Shown here: positions 21,069 to 31,654 of the stretch, piece after piece
Layout of the letters: each line of letters opens with the position of its first letter
Numbering within the stretch: position 1 is the stretch's first letter
Assembly (NCBI GenBank): GCA_009731375.1
Contig: BJOX01000134.1
Location: forward strand, 650,900-714,899
Reading direction: 5' to 3'
Length of the DNA: 64,000 bases
From: Paulinella micropora
Lineage: Eukaryota > Cercozoa > Imbricatea > Euglyphida
The notes under the pieces: generated by a model
What the model saw: only the letters and a program-made list of their open reading frames with translations
What the model was told of the DNA's origin: nothing
The model's database searches: none
Translations under genes and position numbers: made by a program

Positions 21069-23187
21069 AATTGCCGTACGTTGGCAGGTCCAAGAAACAC
21101 ACTACAAGTACAGGTGGAAACGAGAAGGAAAGTCTTGAACCAGTCTGGAAGCACGAAAACATTCAGGCAAAATTAAAACAGTATTGATGAAACAAAAGGA
21201 TCAATTTAATGAAAAAAGTACTTTCGAAAAATATGACATATTTTGAAAACAGTGCTAGAATCCAAGTGCATAGCAGCGGGAAGAGCGGGGGTGGCATGGA
21301 TCATCATGTCCTGCCAACCTTTGTGGCACTGTTCGGAGCAGAAGGAACCCTCCGCGGTAAAGCCATCCTGCTTGTCGCAATCGCCTTCCTCTACGCCGCA
21401 GGTGTAATCGCATTGATCGTACTCATCAGTGCCATCTTCCAGCTTTTTGCCTGTCTTGAATGGCACTTTGTGAACCGTGCTGTTGCATTTCTGGCAAACG
21501 GCACTGTCAAACTCCCGCACGTTAAACAGGGTCTCGCAGACACAGCAGGTGGTGTGGACAGAAGAGTTTTGCACTCCAATGTAACCTTTCTTTTTAAGGG
21601 TCGTGTCGACTTTCCCGTCGTCATCTTATTCTGAGTCTTCGTCTTCTTCTTCCTCCTTCCCCTCAGGGAGCTCTTCTTCAGCGGCTTCCTTGAGCTTCCT
21701 GCCCTTTTTCGCAGCAAGCTACAGAAACTTGCGGACACGATCCTTGGCGTTTTGAACTTGACCAGCATCAATGTCCAAGCCGGTGACTATCATGTTGGCC
21801 TGGAGGGCGCCGATGACCTCCGAGCCAGAGACAATGCAAGCAACCAACACCCTGCTCTGCGGGGCAAGAACATCGGAGAGGATTCGTTTGGACAACTCTG
21901 TGGGTTTTTCAAAAGCGTTGGCTCGTTGCTCCGGTTGCCCAGTAACTTTCCATTTTCTGGTTGGGACCGGAACAGTGTAAAGGCTGTGACGATCAAGCGG
22001 GTTCCTGGCGAGATTGAGCATAAATGCATTCTGGGACGCGTAGAACGCAACCATGACGCACTCCACTGCATTGATCCACTTCTGGACGTGTCCCTGGTTG
22101 TGTTTCTCCTTGTACCAGAACACATGCCCGATTGTGCTGTAGCCACACTGCTGCAAAGCTTCGACCAAGAGGTTGTACTGAGACAGATGGAGATGGAAAA
22201 CGACGGCGCGCCTGTTAAGATTGCCGACAACACCGAACTGGTTCAGCATTGAGCGAACGCCACCAGGGCAAAGAAGCTTTAACCAGCACTTCCAAAGATC
22301 ACCGGTGTTCGAAGAGACGTAAGTCCACATGCAACCGAAAGTCTGCAAGGCAATGTTGTGGGAAAGGGCAAAGTCCTTCTTCCATGTGGTCAGAAACTTG
22401 CTGACGGAAGCATCCTTCTGGTCCCTGAGACGAGCAATTCCAGCATAACCTTGATTGTGCGCAGAAATGCAGTTTTTACTGATGTGTTCTTACGGTGGAC
22501 GTCAGCAACAATGTTCTCGAAGGCGCCAATGAAACTGACGGATACACGTTCCAACGAACAAAACGAAGAGCTTCAAGGTGAATGACGTGGAATTTCGGGT
22601 TCTGAGGTTCTTGTTTGTAAAGTGTCTGAATTCCATGGCTGGAATGAAGCCAGACGATCGCATGCAGGGGAAACTTCCCCTCCTGGATGGCCTTGCGCAG
22701 AAAGTTCTTGATCTGGCCCTGGCCCTCGACTAGCTCGTGAAGTCTATCTTGGGCCTTTCCTGTTCTACAAGCCCTACCGAAGTCCACAAAGCCTGAAAGT
22801 CCTTGAAGGTTTTCTCGTCAACGAAAGGAGGGGATTCCAAGAGAGGATTGTCAGCATCGTCCGGCCCAAGCTCTAAAGGATTGACATGTTCGCGCGCATG
22901 TTAGGCACCCTCAGGTTTGGACACTTCCGGCGAGGCCTCAGGTTTGCTCTTTCCAGATGGTTCAGGTGTGGAGGCTGAAAAAGAAGACGACGCCGGAGAC
23001 AGGGGACCCTGGGCTGCGGGAGAAGACGACGAGGATGAAGAGGCGGTCGAGGAAGTGGCTGAGGTGCTCCTGGCCAGAGGCGTGGTGGGTCCAACCGCAG
23101 TCTTGGGCTGCTTTTGCGTCGAGGGGATGGTTCGCAATTTAGTGGATGTTGAGCGATGAAGAGTTAGAAGAACTACTTGACGAATTT
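21069..23187 (-). mobile_element. Methyltransferase element, copy 2, inverted and truncated
   Basis: Reverse-strand homology to copy 1 runs from its right end to the poly-Ser coding region, and stops at about 23,187, where AT-rich DNA of another element begins. The terminal block GTACGTTGGCAGGTCCAAG at 21,076 matches sequence near the left end of copy 1. The frame of the neighbouring AT-rich ORF runs across the junction. Confidence 0.8.
21260..23160 (-). pseudogene. Methyltransferase pseudogene of copy 2
   Basis: It aligns with copy 1 from the Ser/Pro linker through LEALRFVRWN, LWKCWLKLLCPGGVRS and the motif I region to the Cys cluster. The segment of copy 1 from 18,661 to 19,454, which holds ADLPYN, is absent and GGVRS joins directly to MLNQFGVVGN. 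Motif I reads VACIVSGSEV, changing the first Gly-Ser pattern. A stop ends the frame after the motif I helix at about 21,719, and other frameshifts occur near 22,600. Where copy 1 has the TAG at 18,236, this copy has CAT. Confidence 0.8.
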
Positions 23188-23410
23188 TTGTTTAGTTTGT
23201 TTTATGTTGTTCTTAATTTCCTGTTTGTTTTCTTCTGTGTTTTCATCCGACACATTTTCAACGGTATTCGTGTAAATTATTTGATTTTTAATAAAGTTTT
23301 CAATATAATTATTTTTGTCTCTATTGTCTTCTGCTGTTAATTTCGCTATTAATTTCAGATATGGATGAGACTTCCAATGTGTTTGGGTCTCATTTTTGCT
23401 CATATAAAAA

Positions 23411-24430
23411 TTACTTCATACCCTGTAAAAGGTCCGCATGATCGTTATGAATTCCCGCTAATATGTCTTCTTCCTTCGTTTGCAGTTCTGTGTATATTTG
23501 TTCAACATTTACGAAAATCTTATTGCTTTTTGGGTATCTAATCCGCCGTAGCATTTGACAGGCATCCTCGCTACTGTTGCTGCCGTTCGTAAATAAACCA
23601 TAAATTTGATTATAATGCTCTGCCGCATCATAACTATTAATATAAACGCAGACTGTACGCACGGGGAGACTGCTAAAAATTCATATTTGCTCCATATCTC
23701 ATTTATATCGCACTCTAAAGTTTCTTTAAGTTCCGGCTCGTTCATCGTGTCGCGGGTTATCAGAATGGCCTTAATATTCCTGCCCTTTGTAAGATATTCA
23801 AAGATACATTTTAATTTTTCTATATTCTTATGTGAAGCTAAATACACCAGTTCGCGGATGTCTAAGCTATCCCAAACTGCTTTAATAATCTGGTCGTCAT
23901 TCTGCCACATTAGTATTTTTAATGGCCTATGGTGCTCTCGGCTGCCGTTTATAAAAATCTTTGTTTCCATATCATCGCCAGCCATATTTGCACACTCGGA
24001 TAAATTGTCAGCCGTTAAGTTTCCGGACATATAAATTAATTTTTCCGTGTTTTTCAATACAGTGTAAAGCTTCATCAAATTTATATTTGCTTTTTTATTG
24101 TTCTTGAATGTGTCCGCATTCAAATGCCTTAATGCATGGTCGGCCTCATCTATTATAATAAGCCCCGGCGGGTCGTTTGAAATGTATCATTTCAGATAAT
24201 TAAGGCTGTCGAATTCAATTATACTCCTTTTATTTGTTATAAGTTCATTTCCCTTACGGTCCAAATAACAGAAAAAGCCTAAGTTTTTAAGCTCTCTCGC
24301 ATTCTGTTTGCTTAATATAATTCGCTGAGTTATTATTAATATTTTGCCGTTCGGGTTCTCTGCTATATATTTTTCAACTGCCTTGATCAGTGCCACACTC
24401 TTACCGTTCCTAAATTGTCAACTGCCGCCG
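23411..24430 (-). pseudogene. Origin-binding-protein-like superfamily 2 helicase
   Basis: Minus-strand order of motifs: a degenerate P-loop FRNGKSVALIKA near 24,400, ILIITQRIILSKQNARELK (motif Ia area), IIIDEADHALRH (motif II) near 24,150, LIYMSGNLTADNL (motif III) and QMLRRIRYPKSNKIFV (motif VI) near 23,550. The pattern resembles the herpesvirus-type origin-binding helicase domain also found in algal giant viruses and plasmids. An in-frame TGA lies at 24,187-24,189 and a frame change near 23,670. Upstream on the same strand is the primase. Confidence 0.65.
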
Positions 24431-24568
24431 TCCTTCCTTCTGTGTGGTCATAGCATTCAATAACACTTTTATATCCTCGCACCACTTCTCGCGGCTAAGT
24501 TTAACAATTTCAAACATATTTATAAAATCTTCTGCTATTTTTCTTTGTAGTTGTCAGCGGTGTTCAGT

Positions 24569-25695
24569 CTATTTTTCTATGAATTGTTTTTGCCGTTCCT
24601 CCTTGTTAACTTTAAAAAGTAGATAATATTTACCTATCGGCTCCTTAATACAGTTATAAAAGCAGTTGCAGTTTTTCGTTATAAATACCGCGTCGCAGTT
24701 GTCAGCCGTGTGTGTTCTTTTATGAATTTCACATTTACCTGCTCTCAACCTCTTGAAAAATATAAACAGTGTGCCGTTATCAGTTTTCATTATTTTTTTT
24801 TACCCCTGCTATATTTTTAAATATGTCCTGCCTATGTTTCTTCAATTTGTCAAAATCCTTTTTTATTATTATTTCTTCTTTAGTAATAATTAGCAGTCTG
24901 TTTTTAATTTATTTTTGTTTGTTATCTACTCACTGTTCCGCCCGTTTTATTGTTTTTTACAATCCTTTATTTTCTCCTCTTTATATTATTCTTCTAATTG
25001 TTCCTGTTTCTTAATAGCCGTCGCCATTTCCTCCATATCTTCATTTATCTCATAATCACCCACGACGGGTATTAAGCACTCTTTAAATTTCTTTAGTTAA
25101 TGTTTTATCAGTTCGCACAAACGGCAGGCGCTCTTTCTCTTTCTCACATAATGCTGTTCTAAACAATTGTCGCCGGCCATAAGATTTATACGGTGCCATA
25201 TCAAAGCCAGCCACATTATCATTTTCAAAGAGTTTTTTAACATCCAAACCGTCAAAAAGCGGCGGGGCCTCATATGTCACCAAATGAAAAGACAGGCGCC
25301 ATTTTCGACCCTTCCTCCCGTGTGCTTCCAAAACCACCAGCTTATCGGGGCCGCACCCAACCACCCGCACAAACTCATTCAATAAATATTCTTTACACTG
25401 TCTTTCATTTCTTTTTTCGTTCTAAAGCCCTTTTCATAATCCGCATAAGGCCGCACTCAGTCCTCAATACTTTCATATAAGGTAGGTGTTTCGCTTCAGT
25501 TATAATGTCGTAAAGGTCTTCGGGGGTCGCACTTCTAAAAGTTTCTTTTTTTTGAATACATTGAATTATAAAATTTCACATTTAAGCGATTTTTTATGAT
25601 TTTTTTTTCATTTAAAGCCTCATCCCCTATAAGTTGTACAGGGTCGGTCTCTGTACGCTCTTGCTCCAAATCCAGATTCATAATGCTTCTTATGT
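24569..25695 (-). pseudogene. Archaeo-eukaryotic-type primase with Cys/His motif
   Basis: A minus-strand ATG near 25,682 (MNLDLEQERTETDP) is followed by frameshifted blocks. The clearest (25,382-25,083) reads KWRLSFHLVTYEAPP, DNVAGFDMAPYKSYG and LFRTALCEKEKERLPFV, matching the (K)xSxH and the Asp/Arg region of virus-type AEP primases. Further on (about 24,790-24,570) lies RAGKCEIHKRTHTADN with a later CNCFYNCIKE, a Cys/His pattern typical of the zinc segment after such primase cores. Several frameshifts and stops make it inactive as assembled. Confidence 0.6.
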
Positions 25696-25846
25696 AATAA
25701 CTATTATTTTTTTGTTTAATAAAATTAATATTATATAAAAATAATTAATTGAATTTATCACAAATTTTCTATATAGCAAGGAAAAATAATTATTACATAT
25801 AGAATAATGATACTGTATATATAAGCAAGGATAATAGACATAAAAA
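25696..25846. promoter_or_regulatory. AT-rich divergent spacer
   Basis: About 150 bases of almost pure A/T separate the minus-strand primase start from the plus-strand ATG at 25,847. A bidirectional promoter or replication origin is possible by position and composition only. Confidence 0.35.
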
Positions 25847-26352
25847 ATGACAGCACAGCCAGAAGCACCACAGCCACAGCAAACACCAGACGAAACAGCC
25901 CAAACACAGCCACAACCGGAAATAAAGAAAAAAAAAGCTACGGACGGCCCGCCGGAAGTGCTAAGAGAGGATTAGAATATAAACCGCTTTTCGCTGTGGA
26001 AGTTAAAGACTGTATCTCATATTATTACCAATACCTGCTGAGGAAGAATAAGGAAGGTAAAATTCTATACTGTAAACACACTTTAACATATATATCACAA
26101 ACGGCCAGACAAAAAAGACAGATTAAGGTTGAAAGCCCAGAAAACACACAAAAGAAGCAAAGGAAGATTTATTACATAAAGCAGGCTTTAGAAGATAAAT
26201 CAGAAAAAATAACCCTTTAAGAATTTGAAACTCTAAACAGAATTTTTAAAGAATTAGACATAACAGCCATAAAGGAAACACTTATAAGATTATATTGCCC
26301 AAACCTACAGCAACCACAGCCAAACGAAGCGGCAGTCGTACAAATGGCATAA
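25847..26352 (+). pseudogene. Unknown small Lys-rich protein of the AT-rich element
   Basis: ATG at 25,847 gives a Gln/Pro-rich start (TAQPEAPQPQQTPDE). A run of A at 25,927-25,936 shifts the frame into SYGRPAGSAKRGLEYKPL and VKDCISYYYQYLLRKNKEG, a basic middle part. A TAA at 26,218-26,220 interrupts a frame that otherwise continues to VVQMA at about 26,350. Function is unknown. Confidence 0.45.
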
Positions 26353-26503
26353 TAATTAGAATAAAAATAAATATTTGCTTATATACACAACAACAACAAA
26401 AAAACACTATTTTTTACAACAACAAAAAAAAACACTATTTTAAACAAGAAAATATATCAGCATAAATATATAAGCACAGAGGAAAACCAGAAACGACAAA
26501 AAA

Positions 26504-26781
26504 TGAGTGATATTCGCCGAATAATAACGATGGACCCATATTATATATGCGACTTTAATCGATGGAATTGAACATGATATAGGATGGCTGTATATTAATA
26601 TTGAATCATTTAAGAAAAGATGTATTTTTAATAAATGGAGTATAGACGATTTAATAGAAGGATAAACGAGGATATAGCAGAATTGAACACAGCCGAACTG
26701 CGAGATAAATATATTAAACAAATCGAAGAAGCTAAACAAGCGGATTCGGTATATACGAATATGACTAATAAAACTAATTAA
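26504..26781 (+). pseudogene. Unknown small protein of the AT-rich element
   Basis: ATG at 26,504 (MSDIRRIIT). Frame changes follow, then IDGIEHDIGWLYINIESF, WSIDDLIEG and a final acidic block AELRDKYIKQIEEAKQAD ending at TAA near 26,781. It looks like one short gene with two indels. No family recognised. Confidence 0.4.
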
Positions 26782-26902
26782 GTAAATAATATTTTTTTTA
26801 AATATTTAAGCAAATATAACAACAGGTAAATATTTATTTTTTATTTTAAACAAGAAAATATATAAACAACATATGTAAGCACGGGAACAGGAACGGCAAA
26901 AA

Positions 26903-27818
26903 ATGGATTTCAAAACAATTGACTATAAAGACAGCAACGAGCTTATAAAACAAAAGCAACGAGCGAAACAAGAATTTAAAAGAAATCAACAATTATAAAC
27001 CCGCCGCCGTTTTTAAGATAATGGACACTTTGAAGATGTCAAGCAAAATGACAGACTTAATAATATTATTACAATTAGCAACGGGCCGCCGATTAATTGA
27101 AGCTTTAAGAATAACAAGCACACCACCAGAAGCAAAGGAGCAAAAAGGCTATATAATAATTGATAAGGTAGCCAAAGACAAGAAGGGTGCAATATCTAAT
27201 AATTGAAGTACCACTAATTCATATTTCATATAACGATATGCGGACGGCATGGCAAGCAGTGCGGGAGGTACTAACCGACGAAGACAAAGAAAAAACCAAT
27301 CGAGGATTAACGAACAAATATGATGCGAGAATTTCAAAACGAATGCGCGAATTATTCAACGACGAAAAAGCAATTTCTCATTTATCGAGAAAGATATATG
27401 GCGCTTTAGCGTATAGAGAATACGCCCCCGCGAATATGGACAGAAGCATATTTTTATCAAAAATATTAGGGCACGTGGAAGAAAGCAAATCAAGCCGAAA
27501 TCATGCTAACATAAAAGCAAGAACCCCCGAAATAGCAACAGGACCGCAGGCCCGCCAAGCTTTAGACAAATTAGAAAACAAAATAAACACTGAGGACAAA
27601 GTAAAAGGACGATTAAATGCGAATCTCCCAGCAAATGTTATTGATGCTTTAGCGATATTTCAAGCGATGAAAGACAGAAAATTAGACATAAGCAACAAAA
27701 AATTAGAGAATTTGCACGGGTAGGAAGTATAAAAGCAAAATTTATAAACGATATAGCCAAAGGCAAAAAGCCAGAAGAAGCAGGCAAAACGAAACCAAGA
27801 AAGAAGAACACCAAAAAG
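26903..27818 (+). pseudogene. Tyrosine-recombinase / telomere-resolvase-like protein
   Basis: ATG at 26,903. Blocks in shifting frames: MTDLIILLQLATGRRLIEAL (an Arg in an ATGRR box as in telomere resolvases), a beta-hairpin with Lys residues (IIIDKVAKDKKGA), then IEVPLIHISYNDMRTAW, SHLSRKIYGALAY and FLSKILGHVEESKSS with the RxxY and LGH motifs of tyrosine recombinases. A tyrosine is not seen at the usual place after LGH (NHAN instead), so catalysis is doubtful or the Tyr lies elsewhere. The frame shifts again near 27,707 and continues with KPEEAGKTKPRKKN into the retrotransposon insertion. A matching basic tail (RRSERIKKQLEKK) is found after the 3' LTR. Confidence 0.55.
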
Positions 27819-28154
27819 TGTAGGCGCAGATGCTACTTTATTAATACCCCGTGTCGGTCCAGACACAATAAGAGATTGTTCATATTAATAACACTCTTAA
27901 CCGGATAATGATAATATTACTAAAAAGGTCCGTTACCCTTTTTAGGTCAGAATATATTATCGTTAGACCGGACAACGGGAATTGGCTGGTGTTTGCCTTG
28001 GTTGTTTTTGGGCTTCGCTAGTCTCCCACATTTTCCCACCATCTTTGATCTTTATTTATAAGTGAAGAAGATTGGGTTACTGGCGAAGTTGCTAAATTTG
28101 GTTGAGTAAAAGGATAGGCATCAATAAATATATTCTTTTGACATCGAACCGGCA
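27819..28154 (+). repeat. 5' LTR
   Basis: 336 bases, TG...CA. It contains a TATTTATAAG box and an AATAAATA signal near the 3' end. It matches the 3' LTR almost throughout. A diverged relative is at 60,913-61,118. Confidence 0.93.
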
Positions 28155-29602
28155 AAAGTGGAGTCCCATACCTGTTTTTTCTTTCACGCCAAGTTTGACA
28201 CTTTGCTACCCTTATACTTTGTAACGTATAAATAAGGAGAAAGGATCCATTGCACAAAATAGATAGAGGAATACGGGAAGGAGAGGACGTGTGTGTTCTG
28301 TTCCTATTTGCTCATTTTCTGCCAATTATCAAGGCTGGAACGTGTGGCAAACAGACACGTACGACTCAATCTCTGTTGACACCCTATACACACCCACTCA
28401 CTATCTTCTCCTCCCGCACAATACAACCAATCGTACACACAGTGTGAGGACACAACAGAGAGATAGGAGAGAAGGGTAGAGTGTAGGTGGTTGGGTGGCA
28501 AGGGGAGCAAACGTATACGACAGTAACGAACTCCCACACACACACCTACAAACCACGTCATATCCTCTATCCATCATCCGAAACAGACTGCACAGACAAT
28601 CCATTTGTCTTCCAACAACAACACTCACTTGTTCTGTCATTTCGTGCCCACTTCCAAGCATTCAAAGTGCACAAGCGAGTAGAGAGCAGACATAGACAGA
28701 CAGAAAACAGAAAACGAGTGCTGTGCACCAAAGTCTGATTGTGCAAACTAGCTCATACTCAGCCCCTCCATTGCAGCCAATTTGCAGGGGGTAGGGAGGC
28801 TAGTCAGTGGGAATATAGGCCAAGACAAAAGGAGACAGAGTGACGTCAGCCAGACGTTTCATTTGTTCATTTTTGGCGATTCCAATTTCGTCGAAAATTT
28901 CAAGCAACAAATCACTCTCCTACCTCCACACTTCACTCCCTCCTCACCCACCTATATCCAACAGGTCACCTAGGGTCAGGGAAAGGATTTCAAAGCAGTC
29001 CTCCTATTGTGGCTCACCAAGGAGTCCTTACCTACTTCGCACTCGGTAGGTTCGTTCTACCCTACACACAAAGAACTTCCTCAGCTGAAAAGGGAAACTA
29101 AGGAGTCCCAACCAGGGATTGGACACCCTACCGAGGAGTCCAAACGATAAGCAAGGCTTGAGCAACCAGCTCCCTAATCCTTTTCACCTTCCTATTGGAA
29201 AAAGGGGCCATCACTTCTGACTATTTCAGAAGTATCGTTTCCTCCCTACCTCTCAGTTACGGAGTCGTGCTTGTAATTATAGGGTGCCCCAGTTCCAATA
29301 CAACTGGCAAGTGTTTCGCAAGGCGTGAGGTTCCCCTACCAAAGGGGGGGGGGGGGTGAGTAATCTCAAACCTATCTACACGCATCCTATCACTTGCTTA
29401 CACACACACACCGGAAAAAAAAACAATAATAACAACAACAACTGTCTCTGTACAGACAACGAACGAACCAACACCTACCGACCAAGCCACACGCTGCTTA
29501 AAAACCAAGACGGCCAACAGCTGACGTCTTGCACAAAAATAAGCTGCTGACACTCCAAACAAGACGTCTGCCAGAAGACGCCTTGTCCCCCACACTGACA
29601 CT
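28155..29602. other. Retrotransposon leader, probable primer-binding site at its start
   Basis: Four bases after the LTR the sequence TGGAGTCCCATACC begins, with the TGG that pairs with a tRNA CCA end. The tRNA was not identified. About 1.4 kb follow without a convincing ORF and include a G11 run at 29,346. Long leaders are common in plant and algal Ty3 elements. Confidence 0.6.
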
Positions 29603-29666
29603 TTGCCACCAGTTCGTGCACGGCGTATCCCCAAAAGGAAACGACCCCAAGTGAACGAATCCATAA

Positions 29667-31654
29667 TGGCTGGTATGTGGGACTCGCCCACACAAGAGGC
29701 TGACACATCAGCTATGGACAATAAAGGTCAAGCTGACGACACGAACACTGGGGCTTGTCCCTTCCTGACACCCGTGCCGAATCGTGCCGACATATTCGGT
29801 CGTGATGCCAAGAATGCAGCACCCATCCCTCCGTCCCCATGGAGAGACGCTGGGGGCGCATTGATCTTGACTCGAACCACGATCCCATGCATCCCTGTCC
29901 CTCAGGCTAGTTTGGACATGACGGGACCCACGGGATGGCCAGCATCTCAAACTAACCCTGAGGACCAATACCATTTCCCTCTCGCAGCCCCTCATATTCA
30001 TAACAATATGTATGGGGACATCAACCATTGGACTAGGGCTACCATGGTGGTGGAGGGAAAAGACAAGGTAATTGGCCTAATGTCCACTAACCCACGGTTC
30101 ATAGAACCAAAATCGATAGTGGACCTGATCACTTTGGGAGGACTTGTGTATGTGTCGAGACAGGCTCCTCGACGAGGCTTGGCAAACATACCACCAACAA
30201 GTCCCACGCTTACGGCAAACACTCACTTGCAGCAAATACGCTAGTGAGCAATCAGCTATCATCACTGCCGTAACTGCACCTGATGCCACTGGCGTGGACA
30301 CTCTCTATTGGCCCGATGCCAACTACCTAAACCGCGTCCAGGCCAACCTCGTGACAAGGGCCATAGTCACCCCGTGTTTTGATGGAACAAAAACACTGGC
30401 GGGATGCCATAATCCCACAGACCTCCCCAGCCTATGACGACCTCGTACATTTCCTTGACGCGGTGGAAACCCCGATTGACCCTTTTGCCAAGGTACCACT
30501 GTTCCTAACGTGGCTTAAGATCCGATTCACTGCCGCGACACTCCTTGACATGTCCAAACCGGATACCACAGTCCAAGTGGTCCCTCATCCGGCGGCCACC
30601 CTCTATGTGACCAACTACCTCCCTGTGGTAGATCTCATCCTCCAAGCCATTTCCGACTGCCTACGGATCCAGATAGCCGTGCATGCCGTGGGTGACGATC
30701 GAACGGCCTCTACACCGGGGGGTAGCTCGATAATCACCTTCCGTCGTGTATCAAGTCGACGGAATATGGTGGATGAAAACCTAGATAGGGATTCACCCCT
30801 CGAACGCCATCGCCCACCTAAGACAAAGACTGAAGACGCCAGTCATAAACGGGTGACGCGGCGTTGCGAGCCGTTCGTGACCATGTCAACAGTAACTGTT
30901 ACTTTGACTTTGCAACACACACGCAAAGTGCGAGACTCCCGTATCGAGAGGGCCTTAAGCTCCTAATGGCTTATGCTGCCCTGGATCGGATCGTGGCCAG
31001 TCACGCACTTACGGTAGCCGATGTGAAGCAACTGCTCTTGTGGGTGGGTGGCCATCTCAGACGCTACTCACCACGGACTGGCCTACTTGGCAGATGACTG
31101 GCGAGGCTGGTGTGGGGCAGGGGAAACTCACACTCGACCAGCTTCCACATTACATGCTACGCCAGTTCATATCCGCGGCAGACTGGGGCTACATCATGCT
31201 TCCCCATATTGCTGTCGACCTCGTCCAGGACGCTGCCAGGCGGATGTGGGAAGACGATGTGGCAATCTCGTGCATCATCGATCTCCCACAGAAACTGTTA
31301 ACCAACTTAGTGAAGTCCGATTTCGCTTCGTTGTTGTTGGCAGTCCTGAGCGGGATAGTGAAGGCCGAGCCCCAGCAAGGGCGGACGGATGGCGAGACGT
31401 TCGTCCGGAATGTCCTAACCAAGGCCCAGGACTTGGACAACACGAACTTCAAAATCACGCGGTTTCGCACAGACCGCATGTGCGAAGTATCCCACTGGAC
31501 AAGCAGTATCTTTGCTGCCGATGTCTTTACCTCCGACAAGATCGAAAGAGCCGAGCGGGCCGATGTCCTGCTTAGAGCAATGACGATCACGGGTACACGC
31601 TTGAGGACCACCAGGCCAAACCGGGCCAAGTGTTTGATGTGTGGACCTTCGTGA
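29667..31654 (+). pseudogene. Gag-like region, frameshifted
   Basis: Overlapping open blocks in different frames: 29,603-30,244, 30,144-30,437, 30,379-30,966, 30,864-31,097 and 31,040-31,654. Later blocks have helical character (LLTNLVKSDFASLLLAVL). Order before the protease is the reason for the gag call. No CCHC knuckle was found. At least four frame changes are needed. Confidence 0.5.

Larger units (their letters stand above)
12822..21245. repeat. Recurrent A/T palindrome, mostly intronic
   Basis: Copies of AAAAATATGNCATATTTTT or close variants (TANCATA or TACTATA centres) lie at about 12822, 13076, 14317, 14694, 16884, 16964, 17027, 17748, 19314, 20481 and 21225. A degraded one is near 19160. 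Several sit inside short introns with good splice sites, such as 14302-14340 (39 nt) and 17718-17786 (69 nt). They occur in both genes of the element and in the second copy. Confidence 0.9.
23188..27818. mobile_element. AT-rich replicon-like element, left part
   Basis: Base composition falls sharply compared with both neighbours, and gene style changes to intronless, Lys/Asn/Ile-rich ORFs. Minus-strand genes encode a primase and a helicase. Plus-strand genes encode two or three small proteins and a tyrosine-recombinase-like protein, divergent from about 25,700-25,850. The element is interrupted at 27,818 by the LTR retrotransposon and resumes at 42,882. The combination suggests an integrated virus or linear plasmid (inference). 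Confidence 0.65.

Noticed and set aside
29346-29357. G run as a possible G-quadruplex or slippage signal in the retrotransposon leader
   Set aside because: A single homopolymer; no second G tract nearby to support a quadruplex.
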